This document shows, one piece after another, positions 8,412 through 15,800 of a stretch of 41,547 nucleotides of DNA. Position 1 is the first letter of the stretch. The number at the start of each line of letters is the position of its first letter. The position numbers and the translations under genes were made by a program. This stretch comes from CAZMMV01 sp964567475 (lineage in GTDB: Bacteria > Bacillota > Clostridia > Tissierellales > Tissierellaceae), in assembly GCA_964567475.1 (NCBI GenBank), contig CAZMMV010000005.1, positions 1 to 41,547 of the forward strand, written 5' to 3'. The notes below the pieces were generated by a model. The model was given only the letters and a program-made list of their open reading frames with translations, did no database searches and had not been told where the DNA came from.

Positions 8412-8849
8412 CTAACACTCAATTTCACTAATTTTATTAACTCTTCTTTCATGCCTTCCACCAGCAAATTCTGTTCTTAGCCAAATATCAACAATCTCTA
8501 GGGCTAAATCTTTTCCTATAACCCTTCCACCAAGGGCCAAAGCATTAGCATTATTATGTTCTCTACTCATTCTTGCAGAATAACTATCTCCGCACAAAGC
8601 ACACCTAACTCCCTTAACCTTGTTAGCTGCTAAAGATATACCAATACCTGTACCACAGACAACAATAGCCCTATCTACCTCTCCTGACATAATAGCTTCC
8701 CCTGCTTTTCTACCATAATCAGGATAATCAACAGATTCCTCTGAATTAGTTCCATAATCAATATATTCAATTCCTTTTTTTTCAAGATGTTCCCTTATAT
8801 GTTCTTTTAATTCATAACCTCCATGGTCACTAGCTAGACCTATTTTCAT
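8412..8849 (-). CDS. rpiB: Ribose-5-phosphate isomerase B
   Basis: A 145-residue RpiB/LacAB-family isomerase interconverting ribose 5-phosphate and ribulose 5-phosphate. SDHGGYELK (residues 7-15) carries the substrate-binding Asp-His pair. Cys65 in VVCGTGIGISLAANK is the catalytic base position of true RpiB. SREHNNANALALGGR follows. It lies 18 bp after the YwlE-like phosphatase gene and 54 bp before upp, in one probable transcript. Confidence 0.95.
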   Translation of the reverse strand: MKIGLASDHGGYELKEHIREHLEKKGIEYIDYGTNSEESVDYPDYGRKAGEAIMSGEVDRAIVVCGTGIGISLAANKVKGVRCALCGDSYSARMSREHNNANALALGGRVIGKDLALEIVDIWLRTEFAGGRHERRVNKISEIEC

Positions 8850-8867
8850 TTGTATTCCTCCCAGTCT

Positions 8868-9302
8868 TTAATCAACAATATTATAAATGCAATGAGCAAT
8901 CTCATCTCTTGTACTTTGATATATTTTGAAATTACCACCAAAGGGATCTATTATATCCTCTTCCTTTTTATACGCATATTCTTTTAAAGTAAAAACCTTA
9001 TTTTTAACTTCTGGATATTTTCCTCTAATTATATCTTTATGTGATCTAGACATTGTCAGTATTAAATCTGAATCAATCACTAATTCTCTATCCAATATGC
9101 TAGATCTATGATTTGATATATCTATATTTATTTCAGCCATAGCCCTTATTGCATTATGGGCTGCAGGCCAAGTATCAAATACTGATATTCCTGCTGATTT
9201 TACATTTATATCAAGGCCCTTTTTCTTTGCCAATGATTTTAATATGCCTTCAGCCATAGGGCTTCTACAAGTATTACCTGTACACACAAATAAAATGTTC
9301 AT
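8868..9302 (-). CDS. ywlE: Low-molecular-weight phosphatase, likely protein-arginine phosphatase YwlE
   Basis: A 144-residue member of the low-molecular-weight tyrosine phosphatase fold. The P-loop CTGNTCRS has nucleophile Cys7, Thr11 and Arg13, and the acid Asp119 is in DPFGG. In Bacillus YwlE the threonine at this position favours phosphoarginine over phosphotyrosine, so arginine phosphatase is the better call. No mcsB arginine kinase is in this window. Position between ywlC/sua5 and rpiB matches the Bacillus ywl cluster. Confidence 0.88.
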   Translation of the reverse strand: MNILFVCTGNTCRSPMAEGILKSLAKKKGLDINVKSAGISVFDTWPAAHNAIRAMAEINIDISNHRSSILDRELVIDSDLILTMSRSHKDIIRGKYPEVKNKVFTLKEYAYKKEEDIIDPFGGNFKIYQSTRDEIAHCIYNIVD

Positions 9303-9314
9303 TTATCCACCTCT

Positions 9315-10364
9315 TTATGTTCTAATCACTCTACCAGAAGATGCCTTCATCATTCTATTCATTATAGCAAGACCTATATTAGATATCTCTATACCTTCTG
9401 CCAATATTATATCAACATTTTCCTCATCCATTATTCTCAATATATTAAATAAATTATGGCTTATAGTTTCTGGTCTTTTTCTACTTCCTAAGGATAAGCT
9501 TAATACATCCTTATAGTAATCCTTTGTCTCATCTGTACACATTATACCAGTTTTTTTACCTTTTTTCCTATATTCTATTATTTCTTTATTAATCGTATCA
9601 ATTATATTGTCTATTTCTCCAGTAAATACTATCATTTCTGCATTTGGAGCATAGTGCTTGTACTTTTGTCCTGGAGATTTTGGAATAATATTTTCATCTG
9701 AACTTATTATACTAGAATCAACTTCTATATTAGAAATTATCTCCTTTAAATCTTCCTTAGTTACTGCTCCAGGCCTTAAAATCATAGGAATATCTCCCGA
9801 TAAATCTAAAACTGTAGATTCAATCCCTACACCTGTACTTCCTCCATTGATTATCATATCTACCTTGCCGACTAAATCATCTATTACATGTTTAGCTGTA
9901 GTCGGACTAGGTTTCCCTGAAAGATTTGCAGAAGGAGCCGCTATAGGTATATTAGCTTCTTTTATTATTTCTAGTGCTATATTATTTCTAGGCATCCTTA
10001 TAGCAACACTATCTAAACCTGCAGTTATTATATAAGGAACCTTAGAAGATTTTTTAAAGATAATAGTAAGTGGTCCTGGCCAAAACTTTTCCATGCAAAG
10101 TCTAGCTATATGTGGAATATCCTCAACAAGTTCTTCTACTTGTTCTATAGAATGAACATGAAGAATTAAAGGATTGTCACTTGGTCTTCCCTTAGCTTGG
10201 AATATTTTCTTAACAGCCTCAGTATCAAGTCCATTTGCACCAAGACCATAAACAGTCTCAGTAGGAAATACTACCGTACCTCCAGTTTGTAAAATATCCA
10301 CAGCTTGCTTTATAATTTTTCTATCTATATTATCTACATCTAGGTTTTCAATTTTAGTTTCCAT
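9315..10364 (-). CDS. ywlC: L-threonylcarbamoyladenylate synthase (Sua5/YwlC)
   Basis: A 349-residue two-domain Sua5-type enzyme: a YrdC domain (about 1-205) and a C-terminal Sua5 domain (about 225-345). The YrdC domain shows FPTETVYGLGANG, KGRPSDNPLILHVHS and APSANLSGKPSPTTA. It makes the threonylcarbamoyl-AMP used for t6A37 modification of tRNAs that read ANN codons. The ATG at 10364 is preceded by AAGGAG. It is the first gene of a leftward transcript behind the promoter at 10397-10425. Confidence 0.95.
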   Translation of the reverse strand: METKIENLDVDNIDRKIIKQAVDILQTGGTVVFPTETVYGLGANGLDTEAVKKIFQAKGRPSDNPLILHVHSIEQVEELVEDIPHIARLCMEKFWPGPLTIIFKKSSKVPYIITAGLDSVAIRMPRNNIALEIIKEANIPIAAPSANLSGKPSPTTAKHVIDDLVGKVDMIINGGSTGVGIESTVLDLSGDIPMILRPGAVTKEDLKEIISNIEVDSSIISSDENIIPKSPGQKYKHYAPNAEMIVFTGEIDNIIDTINKEIIEYRKKGKKTGIMCTDETKDYYKDVLSLSLGSRKRPETISHNLFNILRIMDEENVDIILAEGIEISNIGLAIMNRMMKASSGRVIRT

Positions 10365-10396
10365 GATATACTCCTTATTTTAATTACTTTATATAA

Positions 10397-10425
10397 AGTA
10401 TAGTACATTAGAGAAAATTTAACAA
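10397..10425 (-). promoter_or_regulatory. Sigma-A promoter for the ywlC cluster
   Basis: On the minus strand TTGTTA and TATACT are separated by 17 bp, about 35 bp upstream of the ywlC ATG. This is the divergent gap with the ZIP transporter gene; I found no equally good plus-strand promoter in it. Confidence 0.6.
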
Positions 10426-10517
10426 TCAAAATATATAATCCTTCAATTAAATATTAAATAAATAATTAATATTTTTTATACTAGCTTCATATATATAGAT
10501 AAATAGGGGTGATTTTC

Positions 10518-11228
10518 TTGAGTGAACTTTATATAGGATTTATTGGACTTATGGTGGGAGTTCTAGGTACTGGCATTGGTAGCCTTATAGGAATTTCAAT
10601 AAGAAAAACCAATAGAATATCTAGCTTTTTATTAGGTCTTACTGGTGGCTTTATGCTTTTTATAGTTAGCTTTCATCTATTTCCTGAGGCTTTCTATTTA
10701 GGGGGAATGTTAATTGTATTATTAGGCGTACTTATAGGATTATTTATTATTGTTTTCTTAGACTTTTTACTAGACAAGTTGTCTTATTTTGGCTTTATAA
10801 AATCAGGCATTATTTTAGCACTTAGTGTTGCAATCCATAATTTACCTGAAGGACTGGCCTTAGGATCCAGTCTTGTAGGGATGTCAGACTTTGGATCAAT
10901 ACTTGTCTTAGCTATGTTTTTACACAATATTCCTGAAGGAATATCAATCTCTATTCCATTGAGTATGAAAAAAATGAATAAATGGAAAATATTCTTACTT
11001 GCAGTAATGGCAGGTGTACCAACTGGAATAGGTGCGTATTTAGGTGCATATTTAGGAACTATCTCACAAGAAATAATAGCATTATCCTTGTCCATAGCTG
11101 GTGGAATAATGCTTTATATAGTATGTGACGAACTTATACCTAAGGGAAAAGCTCTTTATAAGGGTAAAACATCTAGCATAGCTGTAATCTTAGGATTTCT
11201 ATTAGGGATAGCCCTATATTTCAAGTAA
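10518..11228 (+). CDS. ZIP-family divalent metal transporter
   Basis: A 236-residue membrane protein with about eight helices and the two metal-site helices of the ZIP family: HNLPEG at residues 107-112 and HNIPEG at 136-141. It probably imports zinc or another divalent ion. The frame is open from GTG 10509, but that GTG is part of the ribosome site AGGGGTGA; I take the TTG at 10518, six bases after it. It stands alone on the plus strand between prfA and ywlC. In clostridial genomes I recall a ZIP gene at this place on the same strand as its neighbours, so an inversion is possible. Its 3' end is 6 bp from one of the four palindromic repeats. The metal is not evident from sequence. Confidence 0.88.
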   Translation: MSELYIGFIGLMVGVLGTGIGSLIGISIRKTNRISSFLLGLTGGFMLFIVSFHLFPEAFYLGGMLIVLLGVLIGLFIIVFLDFLLDKLSYFGFIKSGIILALSVAIHNLPEGLALGSSLVGMSDFGSILVLAMFLHNIPEGISISIPLSMKKMNKWKIFLLAVMAGVPTGIGAYLGAYLGTISQEIIALSLSIAGGIMLYIVCDELIPKGKALYKGKTSSIAVILGFLLGIALYFK

Positions 11229-11234
11229 ATATTA

Positions 11235-11281
11235 AAATAAGTATCAAAAATGGTGCCAGGCACCATTTTTGATACTTATTT
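11235..11281. repeat. REP-like palindrome copy 1 (central base A), two-way terminator
   Basis: A perfect 47-bp palindrome (23-bp arms, single central A at 11258) with core GGTGCC-A-GGCACC flanked by AAAAA and TTTTT. It fills the gap between the converging ZIP and prfA genes, 6 bp from one stop codon and 15 bp from the other. The form suits termination in both directions. The inner 45 bp match copies 2-4 except at the centre. Confidence 0.92.
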
Positions 11282-11296
11282 AAAATTGCAAAATAA

Positions 11297-12358
11297 TTAT
11301 GAACCTAACTTTTTAGCTTGGTCAGAGGTAATAAGTGCATCTATCATTTCATCTAAATCTCCATCGACAAAATTTCCCAATTTATGAAGTGTTACGTTTA
11401 TTCTATGGTCTGTTACTCTTCCTTGAGGAAAATTATATGTTCTTATCCTTTCAGATCTATCTCCTGTACCAACTTGAATCTTTCTCTCTTCAGCTATTTC
11501 TGCTGCCTGATCACTTTGCATTTTATCATATAATCTAGTTTTCAATATTTTCATAGCCTGTGCCTTGTTTTTAGTCTGACTTTTTTCATCTTGGCAAGAT
11601 ACTACTAATCCTGTAGGTATATGAGTTATTCTAATAGCTGAATCCGTAGTATTTACGTGCTGTCCACCTGCACCTGATGCCCTATAAGTATCTATTTTCA
11701 ATTCATTAGCATGTAAGTCTATATCTACATCTTCCGCTTCTGGAAGAACTGCAACTGTAGAAGTAGATGTATGAATTCTACCACTTGACTCTGTTTCAGG
11801 AACTCTTTGTACTCTGTGTACTCCTGATTCATACTTTAATCTACTATATGCTCCCTTACCTTTTATCATAAATATTACTTCTTTAAATCCACCTATTCCA
11901 ATTTCATTGGTAGACATTATTTCAGTTTTCCATCCTTTTCTCTCTGCATATCTAGAATACATCCTATAAAGAACACCTGAGAAAAGAGCTGCTTCGTCTC
12001 CGCCTGCTCCGCCTCTTATCTCCACTATAACGTTTTTATGATCATTAGGGTCTGTTGGTATTAAAAGCACTCTAAGTTCTTCATCTACAACACTTAAATG
12101 TTCTTCTAATTCCTTTATTTCTTCTTTAACTAACTCATGCATATCATCTTCTAATTTTTCTCTAAGCATCTCTTGAGCATCTTCTAGTTCACTTCTAGTT
12201 TGTATATATTCTCTATATTTAAAAACTATAGGTTCAATATCTGCATGCTCTATCATTAACTTTTGCCATTTTTCACTATTGCTAATAACTTCAGGATCTA
12301 TTACTTCCTTGTTCAATTCTTCATATCTCTCTTCAATAGAAGCCAATTTATCTATCAT
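11297..12358 (-). CDS. prfA: Peptide chain release factor 1
   Basis: A 353-residue class I release factor. The peptide-release motif GGQ is at 231-233 (GAGGQHVN). The stop-codon recognition site has PET at 187-189 (RVPETESSGR), the PxT form that marks RF1 (UAA/UAG) rather than the SPF of RF2. GGAGGDEAALFSG lies at 117-129. AAGGAG precedes the ATG. It lies downstream of prmC, which methylates its GGQ glutamine, but two CHR transporter genes separate them. It seems to have its own promoter at 12411-12439. Confidence 0.97.
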   Translation of the reverse strand: MIDKLASIEERYEELNKEVIDPEVISNSEKWQKLMIEHADIEPIVFKYREYIQTRSELEDAQEMLREKLEDDMHELVKEEIKELEEHLSVVDEELRVLLIPTDPNDHKNVIVEIRGGAGGDEAALFSGVLYRMYSRYAERKGWKTEIMSTNEIGIGGFKEVIFMIKGKGAYSRLKYESGVHRVQRVPETESSGRIHTSTSTVAVLPEAEDVDIDLHANELKIDTYRASGAGGQHVNTTDSAIRITHIPTGLVVSCQDEKSQTKNKAQAMKILKTRLYDKMQSDQAAEIAEERKIQVGTGDRSERIRTYNFPQGRVTDHRINVTLHKLGNFVDGDLDEMIDALITSDQAKKLGS

Positions 12359-12410
12359 AATACCACTCCTTCATAATTCAATTATAATTAAGACTATTAA
12401 ATAATTACCT

Positions 12411-12439
12411 ATTATAATTAATTGAATTAATTATTGCAA
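12411..12439 (-). promoter_or_regulatory. Sigma-A promoter for prfA
   Basis: TTGCAA, 17 bp, TATAAT on the minus strand, about 50 bp upstream of the prfA ATG in the 106-bp gap after the CHR transporter pair. The surrounding sequence is very AT-rich, so a chance match is possible. Confidence 0.5.
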
Positions 12440-12464
12440 TTCTTTTTATATTTCAATTAATAAT

Positions 12465-13004
12465 TTACAACTTTTTTCTTCTTTTAATTTTGTTTATAAC
12501 TACCGACCCTAGAGCCCCTACTATTATAAGGTAAATAGGATTTATTCCTAAAAATACTATAAGTAAAGCCGAAACAAAAGATACAATCATGGCTATATAA
12601 CCTAGTTTTGCAGTTTCTGTTAATTTATATACAGCTGAAAGGATTAAAGCAACTATGGCAGGCCTAATTCCTAAAAACACCTTATCTATTATAGGATTAT
12701 CCCTATACTTGAAAAAGAACTTTGCCACAATTAATATTATAAAGAAAGAAGGCAAGACAGTTCCTAATGTTGCTAAAATAGCTCCTGGAACTCCCTTTAT
12801 TCTATAGCCAACATAGATACTAGTATTTATTGCAACAGCTCCTGGAGCACCTTGAGCTAATGCTATTGCATCTAAGAACTCTCTTTCATCCATCCATCCT
12901 CTTTTAATTACTATTTCATCTTGAATAATAGGTATCATGGCATATCCTCCACCAAAGGTAAAAGCTCCTATCTTAAAAAAGGTTAAAAAGATTTTAAGTA
13001 ACAT
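12465..13004 (-). CDS. CHR-family (chromate) transporter, short form, second of a pair
   Basis: A 179-residue single-domain CHR protein with five or six hydrophobic helices and the signature FFKIGAFTFGGGYAMIPI near the N-terminus, then ALAQGAPGAVAINTSIYVGY. Short CHR proteins work as pairs of adjacent genes with opposite membrane topology; the partner lies 12 bp upstream. The two proteins share the N-terminal motif but differ elsewhere. The family is named for chromate efflux, but in an anaerobe without other metal-resistance genes nearby the natural substrate is open. The pair separates prmC from prfA, which are usually adjacent. Confidence 0.88.
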   Translation of the reverse strand: MLLKIFLTFFKIGAFTFGGGYAMIPIIQDEIVIKRGWMDEREFLDAIALAQGAPGAVAINTSIYVGYRIKGVPGAILATLGTVLPSFFIILIVAKFFFKYRDNPIIDKVFLGIRPAIVALILSAVYKLTETAKLGYIAMIVSFVSALLIVFLGINPIYLIIVGALGSVVINKIKRRKKL

Positions 13005-13016
13005 TGCTTACCTCCT

Positions 13017-13538
13017 TTAGTAAATAATCACTCCAAGTATTCCGCATATTACAAGACCTATAATAGGATTAAGTTTCTTAAAAGTTACAGTATAAAATAA
13101 GCCTATAGCAATTAGTATAGATTTAAAATCAATAAAGGCATCTTTTCCTACAGTAACTGCAGCTGCAGCTATTAAACCCAATACAATAGGCCTAATGCCT
13201 GTAAAAATCCAATCTACATAAGGTGAATGTTTAAACTTTTCAACAAAGTGAAATATTAAACTCATGACTATAAAGGATGGCAATATTACTGCAGTAGTAG
13301 CCAAAATAGAGCCTAATATTCCTGCTACTTTATAGCCTAAAAAGGTAGCTGAATTTACAGCTATAGAACCTGGTGTCATCTCTGCAATTGCTAAAATATC
13401 TACAAATTCTGAAGAACTTAACCAACCATGGACTTTTATTATTTCATCTTCTATAAGTGGAAGCATTGCATATCCGCCACCAAAGCTAAATGCACCTATT
13501 TTAAAAAATGAAATAAATAATTTTAATAGTAATTTCAA
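13017..13538 (-). CDS. CHR-family (chromate) transporter, short form, first of a pair
   Basis: A 173-residue single-domain CHR protein; the signature is FFKIGAFSFGGGYAMLPLIE at residues 10-29, followed by AEMTPGSIAVNSATFLGY. It ends in a hydrophobic helix. It is encoded 13 bp after prmC and 12 bp before its partner, so the two are co-expressed and probably form a heteromeric carrier. Substrate as for the partner. Confidence 0.88.
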   Translation of the reverse strand: MKLLLKLFISFFKIGAFSFGGGYAMLPLIEDEIIKVHGWLSSSEFVDILAIAEMTPGSIAVNSATFLGYKVAGILGSILATTAVILPSFIVMSLIFHFVEKFKHSPYVDWIFTGIRPIVLGLIAAAAVTVGKDAFIDFKSILIAIGLFYTVTFKKLNPIIGLVICGILGVIIY

Positions 13539-13551
13539 AAAACCACCTACC

Positions 13552-14388
13552 TTAGCTAATGCCTAGAGCCACACGATCATGTCCTTGTAAATCCTTGATG
13601 ATTTTAATTTCTTTAAATCCATTGGAAATCAAAATATCCTTTACAGATTTCCCTTGATCATATCCTATTTCGTAAATTAAAAGTCCATTCTTTTTTAAGA
13701 ATTTCTTGCTTTTGGAAGTTATCTCCCTATAAAAATCAAGTCCATCCACTCCACCATCTAAAGCTAGTTTAGGCTCAAAATCTTTCACTTGTACTTCCAA
13801 AGTGTCTATTACATCCCTTTTTATATATGGAGGATTAGACGTGATTATTGTAAAAAACTCATCACACTCTTTTTCTTTTAAAGCTTCAAATAAATCTCCT
13901 TTATAAAACTTAGCATTAGATATATTTAGTCTTTCTTTGTTTTTATTTGCAATCTTAAATGCAATATGGCTAATATCTATACCATATACATAAGTATTTT
14001 TTAAATAATATGCCAAACTCAGAGAAATAGCTCCACTACCAAAGCCTATATCCAGTATATTAATTTCATCATCCTTATACCCCTCATTTACATAATCTAT
14101 GATATATTCTACCAAAGTTTCTGTGTCAGGTCTAGGAATCAGGACCCCTTCTTCTAAAAGAAAATCTAGTCCCATAAATTCCCTTTGTCCAAATATATAA
14201 TGTATAGGATATCCCTTAGCCCTTTTTTCGATTAAAGCTAAAAATTCTTCACCTATGGAGTCATCTATTTCTCTGTCTCCATAAGTGAAGATATAGGATT
14301 TATCTACATTTAATAAATTAGATAATATTAAAATAGATTCTCTAATGTCTATTTTTGATTTTCTTAATAAGTCATTTATCTCTACCAT
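13552..14388 (-). CDS. prmC: Release factor glutamine methyltransferase
   Basis: A 278-residue N5-glutamine methyltransferase that modifies the GGQ glutamine of release factors. The SAM site is ILDIGFGSGAISLSLA (residues 111-126) and the catalytic NPPY is at 185-188. IPRPDTETLVEYII (84-97) is the conserved segment that follows the N-terminal helical domain. The start ATG overlaps the yqhQ stop by 7 bp (ATGGTAG), with GAGGAAG as ribosome site inside yqhQ. Confidence 0.95.
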   Translation of the reverse strand: MVEINDLLRKSKIDIRESILILSNLLNVDKSYIFTYGDREIDDSIGEEFLALIEKRAKGYPIHYIFGQREFMGLDFLLEEGVLIPRPDTETLVEYIIDYVNEGYKDDEINILDIGFGSGAISLSLAYYLKNTYVYGIDISHIAFKIANKNKERLNISNAKFYKGDLFEALKEKECDEFFTIITSNPPYIKRDVIDTLEVQVKDFEPKLALDGGVDGLDFYREITSKSKKFLKKNGLLIYEIGYDQGKSVKDILISNGFKEIKIIKDLQGHDRVALGIS

Positions 14389-15335
14389 TTATCTTCCTCG
14401 CTATCACCTGTTAATACAGCTTCTAAAGAAGCTATAGCAACTTCTATCTGAGGACCATCTGGTTCCTTAACAGTAGCCAATTTTTGAATCATAAGCCCAG
14501 GATAAGATAAATAATAAGCAAGTTTAGAATTGCTTTTTCCGATTAATTTATTTATTTCATAAGATATACCTGCGATTACAGGAAACATTAAAATTCTAAC
14601 TAGAAATCTTTGTAATGGATTTGGCCATCCAAAAAAAGAAAGGACTAATATACTTACTATCATTACCATGAAAAGAAAGCTAGTTCCACATCTTGGATGA
14701 AGTATAGGGTATTTCTTTACATTTTCAACTGTAAGTTTATCACCATTCTCATAACAGTGAATAGTCTTATGTTCTGCTCCATGATATTCAAAAACTCTTT
14801 TTATATCTTCAAATCTAGATACAGATACTACATATATTAAAAATATACTTATCCTAATTGCTCCCTCAACTAAATTAAGGACAATAGGACTTTCTATCCA
14901 TTTCTTAAATAAATTCGTTATAATAGTAGGTATAATCATAAAAACACCTACAGCCAATACCATTGAAAATAAAACAGTTATAAACATTTCAACATTTTCT
15001 GCATTATCCTTAAAAATCCTTTGAATAAAAGATTCTTTAAGGTCTTCTTCTTGTTCTTCTTCCTCAAAAAACTCAGCAGAATACATTAAAGCTTTAGTTC
15101 CAATTACCATAGCTTCTACTAATGATACTACTCCTCTTAAAAAAGGAATCCCAAATATCTTATATCTCATAGCTAATGTATTTAATTTATCTATTTTTAA
15201 TTCTATTTCACCATCTGGTTTTCTAACAGCTATGGCCACTTCATTGGGACCACGCATCATAATGCCTTCAATCAAAGCTTGCCCTCCTATAGACGTAATG
15301 TGTTTAGGAGTTCTATTTATATCTTTGATCTTCAT
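14382..15335 (-). CDS. yqhQ: DUF1385 family membrane protein YqhQ
   Basis: A 317-residue protein opening with the family hallmark GGQALIEGIMMRGPNEVAIA (residues 17-36). About four or five hydrophobic helices follow in the middle, with HGAEHKTIHCYENG and HPRCGTSFLFMVM between them. Its biochemical role is not known to me. The gene is regularly found between rpmE and prmC in Clostridia, as here. It overlaps prmC by 7 bp. Its start is 14 bp from the repeat-bounded hairpin at 15350-15431. Confidence 0.88.
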   Translation of the reverse strand: MKIKDINRTPKHITSIGGQALIEGIMMRGPNEVAIAVRKPDGEIELKIDKLNTLAMRYKIFGIPFLRGVVSLVEAMVIGTKALMYSAEFFEEEEQEEDLKESFIQRIFKDNAENVEMFITVLFSMVLAVGVFMIIPTIITNLFKKWIESPIVLNLVEGAIRISIFLIYVVSVSRFEDIKRVFEYHGAEHKTIHCYENGDKLTVENVKKYPILHPRCGTSFLFMVMIVSILVLSFFGWPNPLQRFLVRILMFPVIAGISYEINKLIGKSNSKLAYYLSYPGLMIQKLATVKEPDGPQIEVAIASLEAVLTGDSEEDKW

Positions 15336-15349
15336 ACAATCACCTCACT

Positions 15350-15431
15350 AAGTTAGGTCATATCACATAGTAGTGCAACTCAAATCTATTTGTTCGCTTC
15401 GCTCACATAGATTTGTGCAAGTTAGGTCATA
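15350..15431. repeat. Hairpin segment bounded by 13-bp direct repeats
   Basis: AAGTTAGGTCATA occurs at 15350-15362 and again at 15419-15431. The 56 bp between hold an inverted repeat CAAATCTAT/ATAGATTTG (15390-15424 region) around a GCGAAGC core, with tandem G-A mismatches, and a partial direct repeat of TCACATAG...GTGCAA. It lies between the rpmE terminator and yqhQ. This could be a remnant of a small mobile or extragenic repeat; I do not recognise the family. Confidence 0.5.
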
Positions 15432-15470
15432 AAAAATAAAGGTTAGATGCTTCTAGCAACTAACCCAGTT
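15428..15470 (-). terminator. Rho-independent terminator of rpmE
   Basis: On the minus strand GGTTAGTTGC and GCATCTAACC pair (one mismatch) across a TAGAA loop at 15441-15465, followed by TTTATTTTTT. It begins about 43 bp after the rpmE stop codon. Genes downstream (yqhQ onward) would then depend on read-through or their own promoter. Confidence 0.8.
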
Positions 15471-15507
15471 TTTCAATACTCTTACTTGTTGGACAAACTC
15501 AAATAAA

Positions 15508-15708
15508 TTAACCTCTGTTATATTTCTTATTGAATTTTTCAATACGTCCACCACGTTCAGCGAATTTTTGACGTCCTGTAAAAAATGGATGGCATTCTGA
15601 ACAAATCTCAACTTTAAGTTCGTCTTTAACAGAACCAGTTTCGAAAGTATTACCACAAGCACATTTTACAATAGCTTTTTTATATTCTGGTTGTATATCT
15701 TTCTTCAT
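15508..15708 (-). CDS. rpmE: 50S ribosomal protein L31, zinc-binding type
   Basis: A 66-residue L31 with four metal-ligand cysteines (VKCACGNTF and EICSECHPFFTG), so it is the zinc-containing form rather than the YtiA-type replacement. The C-terminal FTGRQKFAERGGRIEKFNKK is typical. I choose the ATG at 15708 (MKKDIQPEY): the in-frame GTG three codons earlier is part of the ribosome site GAGGTGA. A second frame at 15453-15662 is an overlap shadow. It has a strong promoter of its own and its own terminator. Confidence 0.96.
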   Translation of the reverse strand: MKKDIQPEYKKAIVKCACGNTFETGSVKDELKVEICSECHPFFTGRQKFAERGGRIEKFNKKYNRG

Positions 15709-15771
15709 TGCTTTCACCTCTCTTCAACTACTATATATAATAACAAATTTTTTACATAATTCAACCACTAA

Positions 15772-15800
15772 ATTATATCATACCTCTTATTTGTTTTCAA
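15772..15800 (-). promoter_or_regulatory. Sigma-A promoter of rpmE
   Basis: TTGAAA, 17 bp, TATAAT on the minus strand; it starts directly after the rho stop codon. The predicted transcript start near 15765 leaves a leader of about 55 nt before the L31 ATG. Confidence 0.75.

Noticed and set aside
15453..15662. A 69-codon minus-strand frame overlapping rpmE
   Set aside because: It overlaps L31 almost fully in another frame, and L31 is certain. It has no family resemblance.
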